The translations under genes and the position numbers were made by a program. Under the pieces are notes generated by a model, which had not been told where the DNA came from, made no database searches, and worked only from the letters and a program-made list of their open reading frames with translations. 64,000 nucleotides of DNA from Poriferisodalis sp965208555 (GTDB taxonomy: Bacteria > Actinomycetota > Acidimicrobiia > Acidimicrobiales > Poriferisodalaceae), in assembly GCF_965208555.1 (NCBI RefSeq), contig NZ_OZ242342.1, forward strand, positions 3,224,001-3,288,000. The letters run 5' to 3'. Below are positions 1 to 8,916 of the stretch, piece after piece (positions within the stretch are counted from its first letter, which is position 1; every line of letters begins with the position of its first letter).

Positions 1-204
1 TCGATCACGCTGGCCTACGTGCGGGAGGTGCGGCCGCTCAGGCAGTACGGAGGCTGGGGCGTCAGGACCAGGCGCCGCGATGTCCTCTATTCGGTCGGCG
101 GCACCACGGCAGTCACGGTCGAATTCCACCGAAACGGCACACCCCGCAAGCTGTCCGTGACCACTGACCGTTCCGACGAACTCCTCGCAGCCCTGTCCGC
201 ATAG
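1..204 (+). CDS. C-terminal fragment of an uncharacterised protein
   Basis: An open frame enters from the left edge and stops at 204, so the true start lies outside the window. The 67 visible residues contain GGWGVR followed by beta-strand-like stretches and a helical end, DELLAALSA. This pattern resembles the end of PH-like domains in small actinobacterial membrane proteins, but I cannot name a family with confidence. A GTG at 19 could be mistaken for a start; the frame stays open upstream of it and no Shine-Dalgarno precedes it. The function is unknown. Confidence 0.6.
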   Translation, partial: SITLAYVREVRPLRQYGGWGVRTRRRDVLYSVGGTTAVTVEFHRNGTPRKLSVTTDRSDELLAALSA

Positions 205-285
205 CTGCGCAGAGCCTTCAACTGCGTAGAGACGCTCGCGGAGGAGCCAGACGGACGATTGGCGTCAGGGTGAACGTTGGACAGA

Positions 286-771
286 ATGCCGGTCGTGGGG
301 GAGTGCGTGTTCTGCCGGATCGTGGCTGGTGCTGAGCCGTGCCACGTCGTCTACGAGGACGAACGCCATTTTGGATTCTTGGACGTATTCCCCAACACCG
401 AAGCGTTCAGCGTGGTGATCACCAAGCAGCACCTCGCCAGCGATATTGCACGCGCCGACAGCCAGATGGCCGCGGGACTGTTCGAGGCAGCCCGCCGTGT
501 TGCGGCCAAGATCGCGGACGCCTACGACGACGTTGACCGCTGCGCCATCGTGTTCGAAGGGATGATGATCGATCACCTGCACGCCAAGGTCATCCCGTTG
601 CACCGCACCGCCGGCGTGCCGCCCGGCCCCGAGCCGGAGACGACTGCCCGCAGCCAGCAGTACTTTGAGGCATACCCCGGCTACGTGACCACCGAGATCG
701 CAGCCAGCCGGGCAGACGACGAGCACTTGGCTGCGATCGCCGCCAAGGTCAATGCGAAGGGCATGCGCTGA
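286..771 (+). CDS. HIT family (histidine triad) nucleotide hydrolase-like protein
   Basis: About 161 residues. The N-terminus has the FCRIVAG signature of HIT proteins, followed by VYEDERHFGFLDVFP and, near residue 105, the triad region DHLHAKVIPL. HIT proteins hydrolyse or transfer nucleotidyl groups using the middle His of HxHxHxx. Here the first two His are present but the third is Lys, a variant seen in some HIT branches. ATG 286 starts the conserved region directly; a TTG at 277 with AGGG six bases upstream is an alternative. The stop overlaps the next ATG by one base (TGATG), so the two genes are probably co-translated. Confidence 0.85.
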   Translation: MPVVGECVFCRIVAGAEPCHVVYEDERHFGFLDVFPNTEAFSVVITKQHLASDIARADSQMAAGLFEAARRVAAKIADAYDDVDRCAIVFEGMMIDHLHAKVIPLHRTAGVPPGPEPETTARSQQYFEAYPGYVTTEIAASRADDEHLAAIAAKVNAKGMR

Positions 772-1760
772 TGGGTGAGGCAGTTCCGTTTCCGCAGAGC
801 CAGCCGCGGGGATATGCATGGCTGGACGGCGAGCCGGCGTTCGACCCGGCCCAGCATCTGCAGTTGGAAGAGCCCGCAGAGGTGCTGATGCTGGCCGATC
901 TGGGCTACGACGACGCCGAGATCGCCACGAAGGCCACGCCGGTGGCGCTGTCGTTGCCGTTCCGCATGCTCAGCGACGAAGGCGCGGCGATCATGCTGGA
1001 GACGGCCCGCCGCCTGCGCTGTTTCACCCGCCCGGCGGGGGAGCGGATCGAGCGGACCGTGCGCGGCGGCTGCTACCGCTCACGCTGGCTGCGCGACCTG
1101 TGCCTGAGCCCCGAGGTGACGGCGCATCTTGAGGCGATCTACGGCATCGAGATCGCCCCGCACCCGATGCCGGTGCATCTCGGCCACCTCAACTACGAGC
1201 CGTCGCAGATCGACGTCGGCATCGACAAATGGCATCACGACACGCTGCCGCTCGACTACGTGCTGGCGGTGACCGATCCGGCCGAGGTCGCCGGCGGGCG
1301 GTTCGAGTGGTTCGAGGGGACCAAGCACGAAGCCGCCGCGCTGGCCGACGCGGACGAGCCGGTGCCGGCAGAACGCACGGTGGCTCCTGAATTCCCAGGG
1401 CCCGGCTACGCCGTCGCACTGCACGGCGACATGGTGGTGCACCGCGCCGGCCCGCTTGACGAGCTGTGCGAGCGCATCTCGATGGTCAACGGCTACGTGT
1501 CCCTGGACACCACCGCCGACGAGCAGAGCCGCACCAAGAACCTCGTCGGCGTTGACGACCACGAGACGCTGTGGACCGAGTGGGCCAAGTTCGCGGCCTG
1601 GCGCAGCAAGGATCGCCTCGCCCATCTCATCGACGAACTGGAGTTCACCCCGGACCGCGATGCGGTCATCGCCCAGCTCGAAGACGCCATCGGCGACGCG
1701 CAGCGAGCCATCGACGAGATGCGCGCCGGCGAGAAGGGCCTGCTGCACTACGGCGGCTGA
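771..1760 (+). CDS. Non-haem Fe(II)/2-oxoglutarate-type dioxygenase
   Basis: 329 residues. The middle of the protein has WHHDTLPLDYVL, giving an HxD metal motif. A distal His follows in GDMVVHRAGPL, and an Arg-containing strand (RISMVNGYVS) matches the 2-oxoglutarate-binding end of the double-stranded beta-helix fold. Family members hydroxylate small molecules or proteins using O2 and 2-oxoglutarate; the substrate cannot be read from the sequence. The C-terminal 80 residues are helical and charged. The gene starts on the last base of the HIT stop, so the two form an operon. Assignment rests on motif spacing, so the exact subfamily is open. Confidence 0.7.
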   Translation: MGEAVPFPQSQPRGYAWLDGEPAFDPAQHLQLEEPAEVLMLADLGYDDAEIATKATPVALSLPFRMLSDEGAAIMLETARRLRCFTRPAGERIERTVRGGCYRSRWLRDLCLSPEVTAHLEAIYGIEIAPHPMPVHLGHLNYEPSQIDVGIDKWHHDTLPLDYVLAVTDPAEVAGGRFEWFEGTKHEAAALADADEPVPAERTVAPEFPGPGYAVALHGDMVVHRAGPLDELCERISMVNGYVSLDTTADEQSRTKNLVGVDDHETLWTEWAKFAAWRSKDRLAHLIDELEFTPDRDAVIAQLEDAIGDAQRAIDEMRAGEKGLLHYGG

Positions 1761-1842
1761 CCAGCAGCCTCGCTGTTCGAATCGCAGAACCCAGAAGCAC
1801 ACGGCGGCGCGCAATGAGCGGTTGATTTGCGATGCTGGCGTG

Positions 1843-3270
1843 ATGCAAACGCAGATGCTCATCGGAGGCGATTGGCGGGGGGCCGCCGGCGGCGAGCTGA
1901 TCGACGTCATCGACCCGGCCACTGGCGACACAGCTGCAGGCGTCGCAGCCGGAACACCCGCGGACGCGGTGGCCGCATGCGATGCGGCCGCGGCAGCGCA
2001 GCCCGGATGGGCGGCCACTGCGCCGCGAGTCAGGTCCGAAGTCCTGCGGGACGCTCACCGCATCCTTGTCGAGCACACCGACGAGCTGGCCGACCTCATC
2101 ACACTGGAGAACGGCAAGCCCCGTGCCGACGCCATCGGCGAGGTCGCCTACGCCGCGGAGTTCTTCCGCTGGAACGCCGAGGAGGCGGTGCGCATCCACG
2201 GCTCGATCAGCGTCGCCCCGTCTGGTGCCAACCGCATCATCACCCGTCACCCTCCCGTCGGCGTCGTGGCGATGATCACGCCCTGGAACTTCCCGGCGGC
2301 CATGATCACTCGCAAGCTCGCCCCGGCCCTCGCAGCGGGCAACGCGGTGGTCATCAAGCCGCCCCGCGAAGCGCCGCTCACCTCGCTGCGGGTCGCCGAG
2401 CTGCTGGGCGAGGCAGGTGTGCCGCCTGGCGTCGTCAATCTGGTGCCCACCGCCAACTCCGGGGCCTGGCTCGATGCCGTCGTCGACCATCGGGCAGTGC
2501 GGATGCTGTCATTCACCGGCTCCACCGAAGTCGGCAGAGTCTTGCTGAAGCGCTGCGCCGACCGAGTGCTCAAGGTGGTGATGGAGCTGGGCGGCAATGC
2601 CCCGTTCGTCGTGTTCGCCGACGCCGACCTGGAGGCAGCTACTGCCGGTGCCATGGTCGCCAAGATGCGTCACTCCGCCGAGACCTGCACGGCCGCCAAT
2701 CGATTCTTCGTGGAAGCGCCCGCTCACGACGAGTTCGTCGAACGGCTGGCGGCGGCCATGGGTGCCATGAAGGTCGGCAAAGGCAGCGACCCCGACGTCA
2801 CTTGCGGACCGATGATCAACGCCGCCTCGGTGGAGAACATCGACCGCCTGGTTCGCTCAGCGGTCGACGGGGGAGCGACGGCCGTCACCGGCGGCTCATC
2901 CATTGACGGACCGGGGTTCTTCTATGAGCCGACCGTGCTCGGTGGCGTGGAAGCTGGCGCACCCATCACCCGCGAGGAGATCTTCGGGCCGGTCGCGCCG
3001 ATCTCCAGCTTCACCGATACCGACGCCATGATCGCAGCGGCCAACGACACCGAGATGGGTCTCATCGGCTACGTGTACACGCAGGACTTGGCGAAGGGTC
3101 TCGCGGTCAGCGAGCGCATCGAGGCCGGCATGATCGGGCTGAACCGCGGTGCCGTGTCGGACCCGGCTGCGCCCTTCGGCGGCATGAAGCAGTCGGGCCT
3201 GGGCCGCGAGGGTGCCAGCGAGGGCATCTACGAGTTCTGCGAGACGCAGTACATCGCCGCGGAGTGGTAG
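1843..3270 (+). CDS. NAD(P)-dependent aldehyde dehydrogenase, succinate-semialdehyde dehydrogenase type
   Basis: 475 residues, normal for the ALDH superfamily. The cofactor-binding region has TPWNFPAAMITRK, with the general-base Glu near residue 248 in MELGGNAPF and the nucleophilic Cys near residue 282 in AETCTAANR. The C-terminal FGGMKQSGLGREG is typical of the GabD-like branch, which oxidises succinate semialdehyde and related aldehydes. The frame is open far upstream, but homology begins with MLIGGDW, so ATG 1843 is preferred (1855 is possible). It follows the dioxygenase after 82 bases and could remove an aldehyde made by it; that link is inference. Confidence 0.9.
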   Translation: MQTQMLIGGDWRGAAGGELIDVIDPATGDTAAGVAAGTPADAVAACDAAAAAQPGWAATAPRVRSEVLRDAHRILVEHTDELADLITLENGKPRADAIGEVAYAAEFFRWNAEEAVRIHGSISVAPSGANRIITRHPPVGVVAMITPWNFPAAMITRKLAPALAAGNAVVIKPPREAPLTSLRVAELLGEAGVPPGVVNLVPTANSGAWLDAVVDHRAVRMLSFTGSTEVGRVLLKRCADRVLKVVMELGGNAPFVVFADADLEAATAGAMVAKMRHSAETCTAANRFFVEAPAHDEFVERLAAAMGAMKVGKGSDPDVTCGPMINAASVENIDRLVRSAVDGGATAVTGGSSIDGPGFFYEPTVLGGVEAGAPITREEIFGPVAPISSFTDTDAMIAAANDTEMGLIGYVYTQDLAKGLAVSERIEAGMIGLNRGAVSDPAAPFGGMKQSGLGREGASEGIYEFCETQYIAAEW

Positions 3271-3306
3271 GCGGCGCAAGCCGCGCCGAGGGATCGGCGC
3301 CGACGC

Positions 3307-4110
3307 TCAGTCGAGGAAGCTGGGATCTCGCTCGAGCACTTTGTCGTAGATCGGCTGGTAGCTGAACCAGCCGGCCAGCGGGCTGCCCGTCTGCGACGCC
3401 GTGAGCTTGGCCGATTCGTGGCGGATCGGGATCGGCGTGCCGGCAGCCTCAGCCAGCAGCTGGCTCTGGCAGGTCCGCTCCATGGTGATGAACCACCACG
3501 CCGCCTCGTCGACGGTGCGACCGACGGTGAGGAGGCCGTGGTTCTGCAGGATCACGGCCTTGCAGCTGCCTAGCGCTTGCCCGATGCGCTTGCCCTCGGA
3601 GGTGTCGAGCACCACGCCGGTGAAGTCGTCGAACAGGGCGTGGTCCTCGTAGAAGGCGCACGCGTCCTGGGTCAGCGGGTCGAGCAGGCGGCCCAGGCTC
3701 GACCACGTCTTGCCGTAGAGCGAATGGGTGTGCGCTGCGGCCACGACGTCAGGCCGTGCTTTGTGCACTTCGCTGTGAATGGCGAAGGCGGCTTGGTTCA
3801 GCGGGTAGCGGCCCTCGACGATGTTGCCGTCGTGATCCACCAGCAGCAGGTCGGACACCTTGATCTGACCGAAACCCACGCCGAAGGGGTTGACCCAGAA
3901 ATGATCGGTCAATTCGGGATCGCGGGCGGTCACATGGCCGGCTACGCCCTCCTCGAAGCCGAACAGCGAGAACGCCCGGTACACCGACGCGAGGCGCTCC
4001 TTGCGATGCTGGCGCTCGGCCTCGATCGTGTCGAAGCTCGGCGCCTGCGGCATCGGGATCTCGGTGAATGGATCTGCGGTGGAGTCGGCTGTCGTCGTCA
4101 CGGCGATCAT
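3307..4110 (-). CDS. Class II aldolase/adducin family protein
   Basis: 267 residues. The fold signatures are GHVTARDP near residue 60, the paired zinc ligands AAHTHSLYGK near residue 150, and a third His in LQNHGLLTVGR. These place it with fuculose-phosphate aldolase and adducin-head proteins, which use a zinc ion to cleave or epimerise sugar phosphates or act on related hydroxy acids. The specific substrate is not evident. The frame is open upstream but family similarity begins about residue 25, so ATG 4110 is chosen. It converges with the aldehyde dehydrogenase across only 36 bases. Confidence 0.85.
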   Translation of the reverse strand: MIAVTTTADSTADPFTEIPMPQAPSFDTIEAERQHRKERLASVYRAFSLFGFEEGVAGHVTARDPELTDHFWVNPFGVGFGQIKVSDLLLVDHDGNIVEGRYPLNQAAFAIHSEVHKARPDVVAAAHTHSLYGKTWSSLGRLLDPLTQDACAFYEDHALFDDFTGVVLDTSEGKRIGQALGSCKAVILQNHGLLTVGRTVDEAAWWFITMERTCQSQLLAEAAGTPIPIRHESAKLTASQTGSPLAGWFSYQPIYDKVLERDPSFLD

Positions 4111-4224
4111 CGTACGACGCTCAGGCTGCCTCGGCCGGAGAGCGGTGCTCTGCACGTCGCCCCGCCCGCATGAGCTCCACTGCGTCGTTCGCGGTGCGTC
4201 GGGCGGGCTTGCGAGCGGTCCCCC

Positions 4225-4230
4225 TACAGT
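4225..4230 (+). promoter_or_regulatory. -10 box TACAGT, leaderless start of the CoA transferase gene
   Basis: A TANNNT hexamer ends seven bases before GTG 4238 and no Shine-Dalgarno is present. This geometry places the transcript start at or next to the start codon. Confidence 0.5.
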
Positions 4231-4237
4231 CGCGCCG

Positions 4238-6481
4238 GTGAGCACAGCTGTGGCGGCCCGAGACGGCGGGGCACCTGTGCGCTGCCTCGAAGGCGTGCGG
4301 GTGGTGGAGATGGCGACTGGTATCGCGGGACCGTACGCAGCACGCTTCCTGGCCGACCAGGGCGCTGATGTGGTGAAGGTGGAACCGCCCGGCGGCGATC
4401 CGTACCGCAGCGATCCGGGATTCCAGGCAGTGAGCCGGAACAAGCGCTCGGTGGTGCCCGACGGCATCGAATGGGAACGGGCCCCGCTCCCAGCCGGGGT
4501 CGACGGGGCGCCAGCGCAACTGCCCGGCATTCTGCGGCCGACTGCCGAGTCGATCGCTGCGCCAGCGCTCGCCGCGTTGCTGGGCGGCGCAGATCTCGTC
4601 TTCGTGCCCGACGGCCCGACTGCGTCAGCCGCGCGCCGGATTGCGCCGGGTGCAGTGATCATCTCGTGCCCGACGTGGGGCGACAGCGGGCCCTACGCGA
4701 CCCGCACGGGCACCCCGTCACAGGTCGCCGCGGTCACCGGCATCGGCTGGAACCAGATCAGCTATTCGGAGGGGCCAGTCGAGCTGGTGGTGCCGTTGGC
4801 CTCGTACGGAGCCGGAATGCTGGGGGCGATGGCGGCCGCAGCGGGCCTGTACGCACGGCGCGCCCACGGCGCAGCGCCCACGTACACGGTCTCGGAGGTG
4901 TCCGGCTCGGGTGCGATGCAGATCGGCGACTTCGAGGTGCCCGAGATGGCCGACCTCGACCGGGACGGCTCGTGCCCGCTGGGCTCAGCCGGCCGGCTGC
5001 CGGTGTACCGCTTGTTCCGGGCCGCCGACGATCGGTGGATGTTCGTGGCCTGCGGGACGCTGCCGTTCTACGTCGCGATGCTGCGAGCAATCGGCCGCGA
5101 GGACTTGCTGGGCGACGAGCGCTTCGGTGACCCGCCGTGGGGACTGCTGGACCTCGAACCGCTCGCAGAGATCACGCCGATCCTGGAGCAGGCTTTCGCA
5201 GCCCGGCCGCTCGCCGAGTGGCTGGAGGTCTTCGCTGCGCATGACGTGCCGTGCCAGCCGACGCAGACCCGCGAGGAGTTCGTGAGCTCGGCGCTTGCGC
5301 AGGCCAACGGGCTCGTGACAACAGTCGAGCATCCGGAACTCGGGACGGTGCGCACCCCGCCCCAGCCGATGTGGATCGACGATTGCGACGAGGTCGCCTT
5401 GCAGCCGGCCCCGCGACTGGGCGAGCACACCGCCGAGGTCGAAGCCGAGCTGGACGGCGGGGCGTGGCCGCCCCAGCCGGCACCGGATCCACCGATGCCG
5501 GCCACGGCGCCGCTGCGCGGTGTGAAGGCAGTCGATCTGAGTTCGTTCATCGCCGGGCCGGTCATCACCCGCCATCTGGCGATGCTCGGCGCAGAGGTCA
5601 CCAAGATCGAGCAGCCCGGCGGCGACCCGTTCCGCGTGCTCGGGCCCTACTTCAACGGCTGGAACCAGTCGAAGCGCTCCATCTGCCTCGACCTGAAGGA
5701 CGCAGCCGACCACGAGGTCATGGCGCAGCTCGTCGCCGAGGCCGATGTCATCGTGGAGAACTTCCGCCCCGGCGTCGCGGCCCGCCTCGGCGTCGCCGAT
5801 GAGGACCTGCGGCGCATCCGGCCAGATGCCGTGCTGGTCAAAAGCCCGGGCTATGGCCGCGACGAGTCCATGGCGGACGTGCCGGCTTTCGATCCGCTGC
5901 TGCAGGCTCTCGGCGGGATCATGGTCGCGCAGGGCGGCGATGACGAGCCGGTGTTCCTGACTGTGCCGGTCCACGACGCCGCCACGCCGATGATCGCGGC
6001 GTTCGGCGTGCTGTGCTCGCTGTACCGGCGCGTGGCCGACGGCGTGGGCCGAACCGTGCGCACATCGCTCACCCAGACCGTCATGGCGGCTCAGGCTGCC
6101 GAGTTCGTTTCCTTCGAGGGGCGGCCGCCCGCCCTCGCAGGCGGCATGGACTACCGGGGAGCCGGCCCCGACCGCACCTACCTGGAGGTGCCGGGTGCCG
6201 GCGGCCCCGAGTGGTTCTGGCGCCAGTCGACGCCGGAAGGCACCAGCGAACTGCCAGCCGAGCGGCGCGGCTTCGTGGGCGCAGCGGTCGCACTCCAGAA
6301 CAGCCACGTGGTGGAGTTGCCCGAGACCGAATGGGGACCCATGACCCAGGTCGGCTCGCTCGTCGGCGGCATCGAGGTGGCGATGCGCCGGGCGCCCTTC
6401 CTCGATGAGCATCGGGCGGAGGTCGAGGCGGAGCTCGCAGCGCTCCCGGGCGCGGGCGCGCCGTCTGCCGCCGCCGACTGA
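4238..6481 (+). CDS. Tandem-domain family III CoA transferase (CaiB/BaiF)
   Basis: 747 residues, about twice the usual 380-400, because two CaiB/BaiF domains are fused. Each begins with the family pattern: RVVEMATGIAGPYAARFLAD plus VKVEPPGGDP in the first, and AVDLSSFIAGPVITRHLA plus TKIEQPGGDP in the second (from about residue 427). These enzymes move CoA between carboxylic acids through an Asp-bound anhydride. The second domain keeps an Asp at the expected place (AFDPLLQALGG, residue 552). By hand alignment the first has Pro160 there, so it is probably non-catalytic. GTG 4238 is supported by a -10 box seven bases upstream. Its partner acids are unknown. Confidence 0.85.
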   Translation: MSTAVAARDGGAPVRCLEGVRVVEMATGIAGPYAARFLADQGADVVKVEPPGGDPYRSDPGFQAVSRNKRSVVPDGIEWERAPLPAGVDGAPAQLPGILRPTAESIAAPALAALLGGADLVFVPDGPTASAARRIAPGAVIISCPTWGDSGPYATRTGTPSQVAAVTGIGWNQISYSEGPVELVVPLASYGAGMLGAMAAAAGLYARRAHGAAPTYTVSEVSGSGAMQIGDFEVPEMADLDRDGSCPLGSAGRLPVYRLFRAADDRWMFVACGTLPFYVAMLRAIGREDLLGDERFGDPPWGLLDLEPLAEITPILEQAFAARPLAEWLEVFAAHDVPCQPTQTREEFVSSALAQANGLVTTVEHPELGTVRTPPQPMWIDDCDEVALQPAPRLGEHTAEVEAELDGGAWPPQPAPDPPMPATAPLRGVKAVDLSSFIAGPVITRHLAMLGAEVTKIEQPGGDPFRVLGPYFNGWNQSKRSICLDLKDAADHEVMAQLVAEADVIVENFRPGVAARLGVADEDLRRIRPDAVLVKSPGYGRDESMADVPAFDPLLQALGGIMVAQGGDDEPVFLTVPVHDAATPMIAAFGVLCSLYRRVADGVGRTVRTSLTQTVMAAQAAEFVSFEGRPPALAGGMDYRGAGPDRTYLEVPGAGGPEWFWRQSTPEGTSELPAERRGFVGAAVALQNSHVVELPETEWGPMTQVGSLVGGIEVAMRRAPFLDEHRAEVEAELAALPGAGAPSAAAD

Positions 6482-6521
6482 GGCTCGCCGGGTGCGGCTC
6501 GAAGACGCGAATCAACCTCGG

Positions 6522-6527
6522 TACGGT
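6522..6527 (+). promoter_or_regulatory. -10 box TACGGT, leaderless start of the CoxL-like gene
   Basis: The hexamer ends six bases before ATG 6534 and no Shine-Dalgarno is visible. It gives the CoxL-like gene its own promoter rather than sole dependence on the CoA transferase transcript. Confidence 0.5.
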
Positions 6528-6533
6528 GACGGC

Positions 6534-8888
6534 ATGGCGACGGCGCGACTCGCTTCCGAGGACCTGCCGATGCTGCGCGGCGAGGCGGCCTTCACTGCCG
6601 ACCTGCCACAGCCCGACGGCTGCCTGCACGCCGCCTTCGTGCGTTCGACGGTGGCCCATGGCGAGCTGCGCAACGTCGATCTCCGCGAGGCTGAGCGGGC
6701 GCCCGGAGTCGTTGCCGTGCTCGATGCAGCGCTGCTCGACCTGGAGCCGCTGGAGTACTACCGGGCCACCACGCTCGGCGGTCGCATGGCCCGGCCGCTG
6801 CTGGCGACTGAACGGGTCCGCTTCGTCGGCGAGCCGATCGCCGTCGTGCTGGCCGACTCGCCCGCCCGCGCACTCGACGCGGCGGAACTGGTTGCTGTCG
6901 AGATCGATGAGCTGCCCGCGGTCATCGACGTCGAGCGCGCCGCCACAGACGACGTGCTGCTGTTCGGTGATGCCGACACCAACGTGGTGCGCCCGCTGGA
7001 CAGTCCCACCGAGGGCGGTTTCCTGTCCGAACCGTCCAGCGTCGACAACCCTGCAGCGCCCCCTGCCCAGCCCGGCGAGGACCCGTGTGCGGGTGCTCAC
7101 TGCGTGGTGCAGCTGACCTGCGAGAACGACCGGATCACCTCACTGCCGATCGAGCCGTGCGCCATCGTCGCGACGCCGTTCGAGCTGATCCGCGGCACGC
7201 CGCTGGCTGAAGGTGCATCACCCGACTGCGAGCTGGACATCTGGAGCACCGGCCAGGGTGTGCACAGCGCCCCGTACCTGTACCGGCGCCTGCTGGGCAT
7301 CCCGGTCACAGCGGTGCGGGTACGCGAGCCGCACGTCGGCGGCGGCTTCGGCGGTCGCGGCGACCCGATGCCGGAGTTCTTCGTGGTGGCGCGGGCCGCC
7401 CAGCTGTTGGAACGCCCGGTGCGCTGGGTGCAGAGCCGCCAGGAGCAGTTCGTCTCGATGCCTTACGGGCGCGGTCAGCGGCACCGCATCCGCATGGGAT
7501 TCGACCCTGACGGACACATCATCGGCATCGACGTGGTCATGTGGTGCGACGCCGGTGCTTACCCGCACATGGCGCCGATGCTCACCGCCGCGAGTTACCG
7601 CCAGAGCACCGGCCTGTACCGGGTGCCGCGGCTGCGTTACCGCATCGGCTCCGCGGTCACGAACGCGCCGCCGACCGGCGCGTACCGCGGCGCGGGCCAG
7701 CCCGAAGTGAATGCTGCACTCGAACGAGCCATAGATGCCGGTGCCCGCGAGCTCGGTCTCGACCCGGCCGAGTTGCGCCGCCGGAACCTGCTGCGCGCCG
7801 ACGAGATGCCGTTCGACACCGGCACCGGCATCACCCTCGACAGCGGCGATCCGCACCGCGCGCTCGACACTGCCCAACAGCTCATCGACGTCGAGCGCTG
7901 GCAGACGCTGGCAGCTGAGCGTCGTACAGCAGGCAGCCGATCGGCACTGATCGGGATCGGCTATGGCTGCTACAGCCAGAGCGCGGGCAGCGGCGACGAT
8001 CCCGACTACGCCTCGCTGGAGCTGGGCTCAGACGGGAGCGTGCTGGTGACCTGCGGCAGCCACGGTCACGGCCAAGGTCATCACAGCCTGTGGGCCCAGA
8101 TCACGAGCGCCCGGGTCGGGGTCGCCGAAGGCGCCGTCCGGGTGAACGACGCCGACTCGGTGACGTCGTCCTACGGAGGCGTTACCGGCGGCTCCCGCAC
8201 AGCGACGGTGCTGGGCAGCCAGATCGCCGAGGCAGCGGCCGAGCTGCGTGCCCGCATCTGCGAAGTGGCAGGAGAACTGCTTGAGGCCAGTCCTGACGAC
8301 GTGGAAGTCACTCCCGATGGCGCGCACGTTGCCGGTGTGCCGTCCCGGCTGACCAGCTGGACCGACATCGCCGCCGCCGCACCAGCGGGAATCAGCGCAA
8401 CGGTCACCGAGCGCCGCGCCGAGGTGACCCATCCCTACGGAACTCACGCCGCAGTCGTCGAAGTCGACGCGGAGACCGGACGCGTCGATCTCGTGGCGTT
8501 TGCCGCCGTGGACGACTGCGGACGCATGCTGTCAGAGACATCGGTCGAAGGCCAGCAGCACGGCGGCGCGGTGGCCGGCATCTCCCAGGCGCTGATGGAA
8601 GCAGGCCAGTGGGACGCCGACGGCACCCCTCGCACCACCACGCTCGTGGACTACCTGATCCCTGCCGCCGCCGATCTGCCTCCCATCAGCACAGCTCGGC
8701 TCGGCACCCCGACCGACCGCAACGAGCTGGGCACACGAGGCATCGGCGAGAACGGGGCGATTGCCGCGCCGCCGGCCGTGCAGAATGCCGTCATCGACGC
8801 GCTCGCGCACCTCGGCGTCACTCACATCGACATCCCGGTCACGCCCCAGCGAGTCTGGGAGGCCGTTCATCGACAAAGCAATGCTTGA
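6534..8888 (+). CDS. Xanthine dehydrogenase/CO dehydrogenase family molybdopterin-binding subunit (form II CoxL-like)
   Basis: 784 residues, normal for the large molybdenum subunit. Residues 1-115 form the hammerhead domain. VGGGFGGR near residue 269 is the Q-loop region, TGAYRGAGQPE at about 381-391 is the active-site loop, and the catalytic Glu lies in GIGENGA near residue 739. True CO dehydrogenases (form I) carry AYRCSFR; this loop is the form II type, so hydroxylation of an aldehyde or N-heterocycle is more likely than CO oxidation. The FAD (CoxM) and 2Fe-2S (CoxS) partners that such enzymes need are not next to it. ATG 6534 is set by a -10 box six bases upstream. Confidence 0.9.
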   Translation: MATARLASEDLPMLRGEAAFTADLPQPDGCLHAAFVRSTVAHGELRNVDLREAERAPGVVAVLDAALLDLEPLEYYRATTLGGRMARPLLATERVRFVGEPIAVVLADSPARALDAAELVAVEIDELPAVIDVERAATDDVLLFGDADTNVVRPLDSPTEGGFLSEPSSVDNPAAPPAQPGEDPCAGAHCVVQLTCENDRITSLPIEPCAIVATPFELIRGTPLAEGASPDCELDIWSTGQGVHSAPYLYRRLLGIPVTAVRVREPHVGGGFGGRGDPMPEFFVVARAAQLLERPVRWVQSRQEQFVSMPYGRGQRHRIRMGFDPDGHIIGIDVVMWCDAGAYPHMAPMLTAASYRQSTGLYRVPRLRYRIGSAVTNAPPTGAYRGAGQPEVNAALERAIDAGARELGLDPAELRRRNLLRADEMPFDTGTGITLDSGDPHRALDTAQQLIDVERWQTLAAERRTAGSRSALIGIGYGCYSQSAGSGDDPDYASLELGSDGSVLVTCGSHGHGQGHHSLWAQITSARVGVAEGAVRVNDADSVTSSYGGVTGGSRTATVLGSQIAEAAAELRARICEVAGELLEASPDDVEVTPDGAHVAGVPSRLTSWTDIAAAAPAGISATVTERRAEVTHPYGTHAAVVEVDAETGRVDLVAFAAVDDCGRMLSETSVEGQQHGGAVAGISQALMEAGQWDADGTPRTTTLVDYLIPAAADLPPISTARLGTPTDRNELGTRGIGENGAIAAPPAVQNAVIDALAHLGVTHIDIPVTPQRVWEAVHRQSNA

Positions 8889-8916
8889 ATGCAGGCAAAC
8901 GACCCCGGAGGCACCC

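Noticed and set aside
1770..1795. TTCGAATC resembling a tRNA T-arm
   Set aside because: The flanking five-base stems do not pair and no acceptor or anticodon arm is present.
1080..2018. Long minus-strand frames opposite the dioxygenase and aldehyde dehydrogenase
   Set aside because: They are antisense to clear genes, have no motifs and arise from third-position GC bias.
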